A stretch of DNA of 64,000 nucleotides, taken from Bipolaris cookei. Taxonomy: Eukaryota; Ascomycota; Dothideomycetes; Pleosporales; Pleosporaceae. Below the pieces are notes generated by a model. The model ran no database searches and was not told the DNA's origin. It saw nothing but the letters and a program-made list of their open reading frames with translations. The DNA is taken from positions 460,035-524,034 of the forward strand of contig NRSV01000004.1 of the NCBI GenBank assembly GCA_002286855.1, read 5' to 3'. A program made the position numbers and the translations under genes. Shown in pieces: positions 11,193 to 20,411 of this stretch. Numbering within the stretch: the first letter of the stretch is position 1; every line of letters begins with the position of its first letter.

Positions 11193-11963
11193 TTATGGGC
11201 AGTTGACGGTGATCTGGGCGTTACCAGTGGAGAAGTAACCCTCGGTGGCAACAATCTGGTAGTAGTGGGTACCAAGGTTCATACCCTTGCTGGCCCAGGC
11301 GTCAAAGTGAGTCTTCATGTTGACGGAGCCGGAAGAGCGCTTGTTCTGACGAACAGACCAATACTGCTGAAAGGTCTTGGTGCCATCAATGGAGGGCTGG
11401 TTGGTGCGGGTCGACTGAGCGATCTTGTAGGAAGAGCCGTCAGAGGTGACGGTACCCTTGTTCTGGGACTGCGAAGAAGGGTCGTAGGTGCCGAAGTTCT
11501 CAACGACGTAGTACTCGACAAGGGGGTTGCGGGTCCAGCCGTAGATGGCAAGGTAGGAGTTGCCGTTGTAGTTGTAGGTACCAGAGTAGGTGATGGTACT
11601 ATATCGATGTTAGTGTCTCTAGTATATCAGTTGAGTAAGGCAGTCCATACCGGGCAGTTCCTGGGTTCCATCCCTTTCCACCGACGAGGTTGCCACCGCT
11701 TCCCCAGCTTACGCTGTAGCTACCACCGGCACCGTTGGTGTAGGTAGCGCTGGCACCGCCATCAGACCACCAAGACCAGACTGAGTATGTCTGTTAGTAA
11801 AAGTAAACAGAAGGAGTTGGAAAAATAACTTACAGCAGCCGTTGTGGGTACCCTCGCCGTTGGGAGTGTTCTGACGGGCAACGAGAGACACATCAGTGGC
11901 AGGGGCTGCAAGAGCGCCGGTAGCCGCAACAGCAGCGGTGATGAGGGAGGTGAAAGAAACCAT
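11193..11963 (-). CDS. secreted endo-1,4-beta-xylanase, GH11
   Basis: Hydrolyses beta-1,4-xylan of plant cell walls outside the cell. Exons 11963-11834, 11780-11651 and 11598-11193 (introns 53 and 52 nt) encode 221 residues. Residues 1-19 are a signal peptide, followed by a short propeptide ending at Arg30 (VARQN). The GH11 beta-jelly-roll shows WSWWSDGG, NLVGGKGWNPG, the nucleophile Glu115 in NPLVEYYVVE and the acid/base Glu206 in ATEGYFSTG. From memory, length and sequence are very close to XYL1 of Cochliobolus carbonum, which is the main reason to place the window in Pleosporales. There is no carbohydrate-binding module. A TATA box lies about 100 bp upstream. The gene is isolated between transposon remnants on both sides. 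In other fungi, xylanases of this type respond to xylose and glucose. Confidence 0.97.
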
Positions 11964-12060
11964 TTTGATGGTGTTGTTGTTAAGTGAATGAAGCGAAGGG
12001 AAGTGGTGGTTGTGGTGATGGTTGGTGAAGATAGTCTGCCTTGGAGCCGACTCAGGGTGG

Positions 12061-12067
12061 CTTTATA
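12061..12067 (-). promoter_or_regulatory. TATA box of the GH11 xylanase gene
   Basis: The minus strand reads TATAAAG, 98 bp before the xylanase ATG. A CCAAT motif on the plus strand at 12271-12275 lies a further 200 bp upstream. Spacing suits an inducible fungal promoter. Confidence 0.6.
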
Positions 12068-13989
12068 CTCGCCCTCCCGTGGCATGTGAGTGGAAACAAG
12101 ACCGGATGTTGTGCACAGCCAAGACAAACATCCTCGTCATGGTAGCGGTGTTCCATCTGCTAGAGTAATATCAGCTAGGATGTAGATCGAGCAGCAGGGC
12201 GGAAAGTAGGCCGTAATCTGTTTGACTTGGCTTTTTCGTAAAGAAAGCGCTCAGGAGGAGCTGGCTTGAGCCAATGGAAGAAGAGACGTGACCAAAAGTT
12301 TCGTGTTTCGAAAAAAATCGGCAATGATGGTTGGCTGCAGAGATGAAACGGCATGGGTGGGGCAAGGCTGTGAAGTCATTTACTTAGAGGCTGCAATCTG
12401 CTCCGTCCGGACTTATGGCTCCCAAAAGGAATCGCGCTGCAGCAGCAGCGGAGACCAACCTCTCCACTCAAGCCTCCCACTGTTCCGTATGCATATGCCA
12501 AGCTTTCCACTTTTAATCTTTGCCCACGGTTAAAGAATCACTTGGCAGGAGTCGCGAATCCAACAGCCGTGAGCTTGTTTAATCAAACTGAAGCCGTGAA
12601 ACACGTGTGGCGCTTGGGCGAGGCGAAGATGGTGCGTGAAGCTGACCAGTCGTTCCCGACCCCGAGTCTATTATTGAGTGTGGTATACGGCTTGATGGGC
12701 GCTGTGTAACGAGTGTACCTTGGTGCCCAGACGGTGGAAGCGTAGTTAGTGATGAGAAGGGGCAAAGATCTGCGGCGAAGGCGTCTAACTCCCTGACGAA
12801 ATCAGCATATTTGCCGGCCCCACGTGTCATGCGCTCCGGCTTCTCCCCGTGCAAACGCATCTGTTCTAGACCAGAAGGCCAGCAAAGGAAACATCCATCC
12901 TTCCAAAAAAACATTGCGGATGACGGGACACTCCACCGTTAACGATGGAAGTCTCCACGCCAAGCCGAGCCAGGTGGCGGCCCGGGTTTCATCAACGTTG
13001 CTCCCAGAACCAGGCAATCGTCACGCAACAGCCGCACATCCGAGAAATGCCTGTATCCTATACCAGACCCATACGCAATGTAGCCAGGGTATGTGTAAAT
13101 GATTTTTTTTTGCTGTTGTGCACTGGCGCATGAAGCCATGACAAACATACGCATATCAGGTCATGCACACAGCCGCTACATTTGCTTCTGCCGGCTCGAC
13201 AAGCTACACTAGCCTTACAGGCATGCCGTTTGCCGACGTAATACGGAGAATTATATACGCCTCCATCGTGCTAGTGATCTGGGGAACTTTAGCCCCACGA
13301 ATCACCATTTAACCACAGTTATTGTGCAAACCAACGTTACAAATCGCCTTTACTAGCCTTCTACTAGCACAATAGGCGCCTGCACCCCGGATTTGAGGGG
13401 TACATGTGCATGGAATTATGTCCTCGGGTGCCGAGTGTCTTGGTACTGCACAAGATGTCTTGTCCAGGCTTGTCCCGGCGGAAGAAGTGGTATTGTGTGG
13501 AGCTTGATTCAACCGTTGTTTTATGAAGGGTAAGGCCGTATACGAAGGACTGTGCGGAGAATGAAACAACAACTTGAAAGGCTCAGAATATACAGAGGTG
13601 CTTTTCAGAAGTTCTTGCTGACAGGGGTCATCTGTATTACTGCCGAGGTACTACCGGAGGTTGATCGGATCTGTCCCGCCGCCCCTCCTTGTATTCATCA
13701 CCAGCTACAAGTCGAATTGTTTCTTTAATATGAAATGGAATACACTCTATCCAAGACTGGATTTGGTGTTGAGGCAGTGTTGGCACGACAAAGGCCTTAA
13801 TTGAGTCAAACAACTGCAGTTGCATAAAACGCTAAAATGAAGACTTGACTGATTCGACTAGTTACTGGGCTATCGACGTAGCTCTATACTCAGTAGTAGC
13901 AGGCAAGGCTGCAACTGCTGAAATGTGTTCCCTTGCTGAGACGCGTATGCCTTTGCTGACACTTGTATGCCCGTAGCAAGACCGAGGTA
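12068..13989. other. xylanase upstream region and unassigned sequence
   Basis: 1.9 kb with no supported gene. Frames on both strands are under 120 codons and have no domains. It includes the xylanase promoter and then sequence grading into the degenerate Tc1-like element. Its 13.2-13.9 kb part may be old repeat, but I could not match it to anything in the window. Confidence 0.4.
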
Positions 13990-15586
13990 AGACTGGTGTC
14001 GTCAGCTCGATTCCAACATATGTCCCAATAGACAGCTCCTGCCACCTAGTGTAGCCATACCTTTGCCTCTTCTGCTCTGTTTTTCGGTGCCCCTTTGCTC
14101 ATTATTCTCCTTTTGAGCCATGACCAAGCTGGCTCAATAGCGTTGAGATCAGGTGAATTACCACACCAGATAAGCCGCTCTACACTCTGTTGTTCATATA
14201 TTATACGCTGCGCATGATGAGCATGCGAAGGAGCCTTGTCTTCTTGAACAACTGTACGTGGTCTCCCTTTTTGACACTCCTTTGCGAAGGGTATAAGCTT
14301 TGGGAGTAGAACTTCAGTCTGGTAGCGCCATCAATCAACACCATCTCCACCATCACTAGACTCCGCAACAATCAACTAAGTGGGTCCTAGAGAGTTCAAA
14401 TTAGATTGATTGATTACTTCTTTAGGCCTAGTACTTTCCTGTACAAGTTTAACCTCTAGATAGATAGATAAGTGGGGCTCTGGCAGAGTCCGGATTGAAT
14501 TGCTTGTTGCGGACTGTGACCATCACGAGTTAGCTTACCAGTCTCTTTTGTGAATCTCCACTGAGGAGATTTGCCTGACTTGTTTCTTAATCCTAACCTC
14601 TTCATGTCCGTTGTGAGCTCCCACTGCTCTCTCATCATACTTGGGAACAAGCAAGCGTGCTTGCCTGCTTGCTTGTTACGCTTGGTTGCTAATTTAGAGG
14701 AGCCCGCTTGGCTTGCACTTAATTGGTGAAGGTTTATAGAGAGGCGCTTGGCTTGCCTGAATAGGCAAGCAGCCAAGCGTAATATGCAAGCAACCAAGCA
14801 AGCGTGCTTGCTTGCTTGCTTGTTCCCAAGTATGTCTCTCATCACTGGCTCCAGAGCCTTGTTCAACTCTTCAATCTGAAGAGCTGCCTGTCTCTTCTCC
14901 TGTGCAGTCTCTGGTCTCCAGACGTGGCAGGGGCCCTTCTGATCGTATGAAAAGCAGCCCCAGAACATAAGCTCAGAGTAGCCCTTCCACTGCTCGCGAA
15001 TGACAGATTTGGTGAATACCTCATCTGGTCGTCGTCAGACGCGATAGCCACGACACCAGTGGTTGAGCACGACGGAGGTCTCGTCTGACCAGATGACGTT
15101 TTTCCAATCCTCTACAGTCCAATCTCTATGCGCAAGACACCACTCAAGCCTCTCCTGTCTCATCCTCTGTGTCAACCCAGGCTTCCGCGTTGGCTTCGTC
15201 TTGTTGTAGCCCGCTGCTTTGAGAACTCTCCATACGGTAGTTGACAAAACGTTGTAGCCGTGAATACTAAGGTCGCCAGCTATATCAGCACAGCTCTTCT
15301 CTCTACCGTACCTATCGCGGCGTACTTTTTCTAGGGTAGCTTCGTGGATATCTTCTTGTTTACGAGGGCGGCCAGCCTGAGGTGCATCCTCTAAGTGTTC
15401 TGGGAGAAGATTAATTGTAGGCGTATTGGGTTCAAAGCCTGACTGGCAGGCTCTGCCATAAATTAAGTCAATCGTACGTGGTGAAATACCCGTTATTGCA
15501 CTGATTTGGTTAGTGGATTTGCCATCAAAAGGTGACTTTAATGTAACAATCAAAGCACGAGTGCAAATATCAGTATTTGGAGCCAT
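13990..15586 (-). mobile_element. degenerate Tc1-like DNA transposon
   Basis: Minus-strand transposase remnant. It starts near 15586 with an N-terminal HTH region of about 180 residues (MAPNTDICTRALIVTL, then ITGISPRTIDLIYG), which leads into the first catalytic stretch WTVEDWKNVIWSDETS. Downstream pieces appear in other frames: FWGCFSYDQKGPCHVW, LNKALEPVMR, and further left VVQEDKAPSHAHHAQR (second Asp) and CGNSPDLNAIEPAW (last acidic residue). Premature stops, frame changes, a MITE at 14638-14835 and a further disturbed stretch near 14.3-14.47 kb make it dead. Its terminal inverted repeats could not be placed, so both outer limits are approximate. Confidence 0.8.
14638..14835. mobile_element. 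198-bp MITE with 9-bp target-site duplication
   Basis: Inserted in the Tc1-like transposase. It is flanked by direct repeats CTCTCATCA at 14629-14637 and 14836-14844. Ends are inverted: TACTTGGGAACAAGC at the left, and its complement at the right preceded by ACA in that orientation. Inside are many CAAGC/GCTTG units. Dropping the insert and one repeat restores a continuous transposase reading (ALEPVMREQWEL). A 9-bp duplication suits Mutator-like elements; hAT usually makes 8 bp. It has no coding capacity. Confidence 0.85.
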
Positions 15587-16213
15587 ATTTTATTTGAGAA
15601 CACCACAAAAATATGGGTATAGCTGCTCCTCCAGCTCCCAAAAAAACAAATTATGGTGGGTGCCAAGACAGTCGGCCCAATACACACACCTGTCAATAAG
15701 AACTTTTGAAAGGCACCTCTGTACGCAGAGCTGACATTGCGTATTATCGAGGTTACGCCGCACGCCTGATGGCCTCTTTACCGCGCAGCAAGCAATATCA
15801 AGGGTTTTGCATGTCGCTTGTCGTAATATGCCGGCTGGTTGGGTCCAGCAAGCAGTAGGAAGTATTCTCTCCTTGACTAGAGACGAGAAGGCTGAAGGCC
15901 CAGGGACATCCACGTCAGAAGGTAATGGTCATCGCGGTGTAGAAATCACGTGACCTGGCATCCCGCCAAGAGCTGACGTTGCGCCAAGATCTGACGTCGT
16001 GCCAAGAGCTGATGTCCCGCTAAGGATGAGATGCCATGTCCTCCCAAACCTCCCTCGGAAGGATGCTTCCATGGGATGTCAGGGAGGACACAACTAGAAG
16101 CAATAAGGATGTAAGGATGGACGGATTTCATTATTACTCTCGTTGTGGTCAACTCAAATTGTACTTTCTTACTAGTTACTTTACTTAACCAGATTGTTAC
16201 CTGTTAGTTTATA
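15587..16213. other. unassigned spacer between transposons
   Basis: No domain or splice pattern. The stretch 15959-16020 has a loose repeat of the theme GCCAAGAGCTGACGT (three imperfect copies). A possible continuation of the Tc1-like element's end lies here, but no matching inverted repeat was found. Confidence 0.4.
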
Positions 16214-16262
16214 ACGTATCTCACGGGTTCGTGGCCCACTTTTGCCAAGCCCCCGCTAAAAC
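16214..16262 (+). repeat. left terminal inverted repeat of the 3775-bp pogo-like element
   Basis: Matches the reverse complement of 19940-19988 at roughly 42 of 49 positions and follows a TA dinucleotide. The inner part (TGCCAAGCCCCC) resembles the repeat of the smaller element (TGCCAAGACCCC). Confidence 0.85.
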
Positions 16263-17095
16263 CACCACATTATAGCGCAGAATAGCCCACTTTGGCCCCT
16301 ATATTGTGTAATACGATGCGAGATGTCATTTAGTCTACTTCTACTAATTGCTTACATGTTCGTGCGTTATACCCACTAATATTGCACCGTCTACGCCGTT
16401 GTTGAGATGGTTCACCTACTTCAACGCCTACCCGCCTCTTTAATTTCTTCCCATCACTACGCGCGCCAAAGTCTATAAGAGCGGCTAAGCGCGCCCCATC
16501 TTCAACTATTAATAATAATAATAATAAGATCAATTTACAGTGTTACCTGGTTCCCTTTTCGGGTCTATGAACACTTCTTGCATCTGTACAGGACAAAACC
16601 AGCTAGGTACTAGCCGTAAACATCCCTGTTCTCGTCCGTGTGTAGGGTGGAGCTTGGTTCCTTCGCCTTTCGTAACAGGTATACTTTCTCTAATCGTCGG
16701 TACTGCCGTTTTTGCCGTTGATGACCATGTTGTTCGGGTATTTCAGTTGATGTCGGTCCTTGTCGTCCTGTCGCATATGCAGGATTCGGAAAGTCGTAGC
16801 TATACTGTAGCCGCGGGTCCGATATTATCGTTGAAAGATTGGGCATTGGTCGTAACGTGTCCGTTGGGCGGTAGTGGGCCAGAACACCACCAGCCACGGG
16901 CGCCGATTTCGCTGTCCATATTGTCGAGTATCTCTTCCGTGAGTAGCCGTGAGGAGCGGCTACTTAGTCTATTGCGGGGCGGGCGCAATATGCGACAGCC
17001 TGTCAGGTTCGAACTGACGAATCATTGGAGTTATGATCCTTACCAGGGGAGTGACTAAAATTCCCCTCGACTGTCGACTGGTCCCCCGAAGAAGG

Positions 17096-18367
17096 TGTTG
17101 AGAACAGAGGAACAAGATGGGTAGTAACTGGTGTATTATCGCTTTGTTCCTCTGTTCTCAACAGGTTATGAGCCCGGGCCAGAGAAAGATGTGGTGCTGA
17201 TTCTCGATCATGGCGCGCGCAGCGGTGATGATCGTGCGGTTGAAACGTTCGGCGAGGCCGTTGGACTCGTGGCTGTACGGTGGAGAAACTCGGTGGTTGA
17301 TACCGAGCGTTGAGAAGTATTTACTCAGTTTGTTAGAGTTGTATTCACCTCCACCGTCAGCGTGAAACGACTTGACATCAGCATCGTATTGGCGTTTGGC
17401 CATGGCGACAAAGTCCTGGATAGATCGTCGCGGCGCAGAACCCATGAGCTCAATATGCCAACAGTTCAATATCAATGAGAAGACTGGCAGACCATACCTT
17501 CGAGATCGCGATATATACGGCCCCCTCGCTGACTCCTGATCTAAATTTCGACCCCACAAGCAAGATATTACTGGAAGTACTGACTCTGGACGCCCAAAAA
17601 TCGTATCAGACGATCAGTTACATGCCATGCTTAAAGCTCCAACAGAAGTTCGATCTTCTAAACTCCTAGATCAGATATCCAGAGTAGGTATATCAATGTC
17701 TAAGCGGACCGTTCAGCGCCGTCTCCGGGTGATGAATTCCAAAATCTCTTGAGCAAATCAATCCAAAAAGATCGCTCCAAACCAAGTTACTCAGAGTCTT
17801 AATTACTGCGAGAAATATCGACTCAAGCCTAGCCATAGCTTCTGGGATGGAGTGATATTCACTGACGAAACTCTTAGGTCAATGAGCGAGCTGCCTCCAT
17901 AGAATATTTTACGGGTTGAAGGTGAAAGAAATGCCGCAAAAAAACATCATCCCGACTTTATCAAGAACAGCCGCCGACGTCCACTTTGCTGTCTGGATCA
18001 ACTACTACGATCACGCACTAGATCTGATATTCTACAATGATGAGATGGACGACGTGATAGTCAAGAAACCACCACCAAAGCCGCGACATCGCCCAACGAC
18101 AGAGACCAACAATGAATATCAAATTTGAGTCGTCGAGTGGGAAGCTAGTAAAGCTCGTGATCTAGTAATATCGCGGCCGGGCAACTCTATGACTGGGAGC
18201 TACTACACCAAAAATATCCTCTTGAAATATCGCGATGCCTACCAGTCGCAGACATCGCGGGGTGATGTACTCCGCAGTCACCTCCACCCCAATCACCGAT
18301 ACGACTAGCTTCTAGTCGAAGACAAAATACACCAGTTACTACCCACCTTGTTCCTCTGTTCTCAACA
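17096..18367 (-). mobile_element. copia (Ty1) retrotransposon remnant with inverted 42-bp ends
   Basis: Both outer ends start TGTTGAGAACAGAGGAACAA when read inward, and the match continues for about 42 bp with one difference, so this 1272-bp block is bounded by inverted rather than direct LTR pieces. A further inverted copy of the LTR terminus ends at 17162. Minus-strand sequence from about 17480 to 17160 encodes part of the integrase core (FHADGGGEYNSNKLSKYF, then HESNGLAERFNRTII), including the second Asp and the Glu context. Gag, protease and reverse transcriptase are absent. The outer flanks GAAGG and GAAAG are a near match for a 5-bp duplication. Tc1-like sequence occupies its right half. 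Confidence 0.7.
17690..18250 (+). pseudogene. Tc1-like transposase fragment inside the copia remnant
   Basis: Plus-strand relic with several stops. Recognisable parts are SKRTVQRRLRVM near 17700, CEKYRLKPSHSFWDGVIFTDE at 17807-17870 (first catalytic Asp; quoted as two abutting parts, CEKYRLKPSHS and FWDGVIFTDE), WINYYDHALDLIFYNDEMDD at 17998-18057, and the basic stretch PPPKPRHRPTTETNNEYQ. It differs from the minus-strand Tc1-like element at 14-15.6 kb. No inverted repeats were found; limits are approximate. Confidence 0.65.
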
Positions 18368-19939
18368 GAAAGGTTTGACTGGTGCCGAGTTCGAACCGAC
18401 GTTGCATGCAACTGGGGCACAAAATCCGTGTGCAATTGCAACAGGCCAGGCGCTTGACCATTGCGCCAAGCAGCCTCTTCAACTATTAAGGTCCCCTCTG
18501 CTTGAACCCATTTTCTTTTGTGCGATTTTTGTCGCGTTGCGGCCTCATTTACTGCCTTGAGTTCGGCTATCTCCCGTTGCGCCAAGGCCAGCTTATGCGC
18601 TATAATTGCTGCCCCCTTTGAGACCTTCTCAGAGGCCTCCACTATAGAAGTTGGTGAGCTATCTATATGCTTCTAAATCCTTGCCTTCAAAAGAGTCGAT
18701 TGCGACCATAATTCAAGGGTATTTGCTTGGAGTTTGCGACTCCCAGAGCTCTTTGTTAGGTAGTAGTGGCGATGGAGTACGCAACTGCACATCAAGGGCT
18801 GAAATAACCCGTTCTAAGTCAAATAGGACCAATCCAGCCCTTCGAAACTCTCCTTGAGTATTACTGGGAGTAATTGAGCTGTCAAAGGCGCGCTTAAAGC
18901 AAGATAGGAACTCTTGTTTTGAGATGTGGTTGATCTGGCTGGGCATGAGCGCTTCGACTTGGCGTCCACATGCCTGCTTCAGAGGGGCAAAACAGCCCAC
19001 ATCAAGTGGTTGTAAGAGGTGAGACGAGTGCAGAGGCATACAAAGAGTAAAAATATTGTTATCTTTGCAGTAGTTTTGGAAATCTAGCGAGTTGTGGCTC
19101 TTATGGCCGTCAATAATAAGCAGCCGGTGGCTGCCTACCACTTTCTTCTTTGTATGCTCATTAAAGTGCTGCAACCACTCTAGGCCAAGCTCATTGGTCG
19201 TTCAGACGTTCTCAGAGACCCCAATAACCCAGTTCTGGGGTAAATCACCATCCTTACACCAGCTTGAGAGGTAGTGGCGCGCCTTGAGGATAATGAAGGG
19301 TGGAATTGCCCACTCGGTCGCATTAATGCCCTGGAAGACTGTTACCCACTCCCTATTGTCTGGCTAGATTTTCTTTAGCCTTCCTCTTCTTTCTAAAGCC
19401 ACAACAACTGGAACAGTTGTTATCTGGCCCATCATGAAGCCTGTCTCATCAAAATTGTACGTGTCTTCATACGGGATACCATATTTGACTTTCATGCTGG
19501 CTACTAGGCTAAACCAGTCTTGAATAGCTTTAGAATCTTTGCAGAGAGCTCTTCTGTAGTCGTGCTTGCGATCAGAACACGTTTTGAGCTCAGGGCGGCG
19601 CTTGACGAACGTACTGGGCCAGTTTTGTCCAACCTGGCCTAGATTGCGCTCAGCATACAAAGACTTGGCCATATCAGCCACATCTGCGAACCTAGGGGGA
19701 AATCCACGCGCAACAAGCTCAAGCATAGTTAGATTCATTATTTTAGGCCAGCGATCTGCCTGTGAAGGTTGTCCGTCGCGTCGACTGCGTAGTGTTGTAC
19801 GAGAGACGTTGTAGATAGCCACAGCGCGTTACTTTGAGAGTTTTGGGTCTTGCTTAAGAGCCTGAAGAGCGGGCTATATTTGACATTCAGTAGAAGGCTG
19901 TAAGTACTGTTATTGTTGCGACATTAGGGCGTAGTGAGT

Positions 19940-19988
19940 GTTTTGGTGGGGACTTGGCAAAAGTGGACCGCGAACCCGTAAGGTACGT
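19940..19988 (-). repeat. right terminal inverted repeat of the 3775-bp pogo-like element
   Basis: Reverse complement partner of 16214-16262; followed by the TA duplicate at 19989-19990. Confidence 0.85.
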
Positions 19989-19990
19989 TA

Positions 19991-20411
19991 GTAGTTTGTC
20001 AAAACCTCCGGTTACATCTATAACTCTTTTCCACTACAAATCGCCAGACAACACTCACGGAACACTAGCGTAAAGCTCACTGGCCTTAGTAAGGGTTCGG
20101 ACAGAGAAGTATAGATCCAAACCCCGTGTAACATATATGCAGAGATAGAGATAGACCACCAATCAATGCAAAGAAATAAGAATATTCATTGATACAAAGC
20201 GAGGGTATATAGCATTGCATGCTGTGATGCTGTCCAGTAAAAAAGAGAAACAGAAAAAAAAACATAGTGTCCAACTCCACACTAACAATAGCTCGTGATT
20301 CCAGTCATAAACGTCGTGAGTCCATGCTTCTCTTTCACCTTACCAAATGAAAAAAAAGAAAAGAAAATGGACAAAGGCAATGTCCTGTTCTAAAATCTCC
20401 AACGCGCATGA
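19991..20411. other. intergenic, no gene seen
   Basis: 421 bp between the pogo element and the stop codon of the minus-strand glucoamylase gene. It is AT-rich, with A-tracts near 20255 and 20350. It probably includes the 3' UTR of that gene. Confidence 0.5.

Larger units (their letters stand above)
16513..18475 (-). mobile_element. tRNA-headed SINE-like insertion with 14-bp target duplication
   Basis: Direct repeats TCTTCAACTATTAA at 16499-16512 and 18476-18489 bracket the insert exactly inside the pogo transposase. Removing the insert restores the frame GTLIVEDGARLA. In minus orientation it begins at 18475 with a tRNA-like head (GGCTGCTTGGCGCAATGG for the A box, GGTTCGAAC for the B box) and ends in a trinucleotide tail, seen on plus as five TAA units at 16513-16527. 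Long variable duplications and a repeat tail are marks of target-primed retroposition. About 690 bp belong to it; the other 1.27 kb is the copia remnant inserted later. No reverse transcriptase is encoded, so it would depend on another element. Confidence 0.7.
16320..19830 (-). pseudogene. pogo/Fot1-like transposase, split and mutated
   Basis: Read from right to left. The CENP-B-like helix-turn-helix part is at about 19822-19560 (VSRTTLRSRRDG, ELVARGFPPRF). The DDE domain has NFDETGFMMG near 19430-19460. A later piece (19174-18713) has HRLLIIDGHKSHNS and MPLHSSHLLQPLDVGCFAPLK. The C-terminal coiled part KLALAQREIAELKAVNEAA and the basic KSHKRKWVQAEGTL reach 18490. The rest (EDGARLAALIDFGARSDGKK and a zinc-knuckle-like end NARTC) resumes at 16498 after the insertion. 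Stops sit where relatives have Gln or Trp codons (after RGRLKKI, and before TTNELGLEW), so inactivation involved point changes as well as the insertion. Confidence 0.82.
16214..19988 (-). mobile_element. pogo-like DNA transposon (3775 bp) hosting nested insertions
   Basis: Terminal inverted repeats of 49 bp (16214-16262 and 19940-19988) share ACGGGTTCG and CCACTTTTGCCAAG; TA flanks lie at 16212-16213 and 19989-19990. The minus-strand transposase is related to that of the 1068-bp element at 9807-10874. Its C-terminal region is split by a 1.96-kb insertion (16513-18475), and several stops occur elsewhere. Without that insertion the element would be about 1.8 kb, a normal size for a pogo/Fot1-like element. 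Confidence 0.88.

Noticed and set aside
11265..11747. 160-codon plus-strand frame over the xylanase gene
   Set aside because: Antisense shadow; it also runs through a proposed xylanase intron and has no family features.
16540..17058. 172-codon plus-strand frame in the SINE-like insert
   Set aside because: Its end is made by tRNA-like sequence (RFELTNHW comes from the GTTCGAAC region) and it lies inside a non-coding retroposon body; no domain.
16996..18475. Functional tRNA genes suggested by two GTTCGAAC T-loops
   Set aside because: Anticodon arms are irregular, acceptor stems have mismatches or odd spacing, and both lie inside a retroposon; treated as tRNA-derived SINE parts.
9773..20411. 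A giant mobile element (Starship-type) or a secondary-metabolite cluster
   Set aside because: No tyrosine recombinase of the DUF3435 type, no PKS, NRPS, terpene synthase or transporter set; only small transposons and single enzyme genes are seen.
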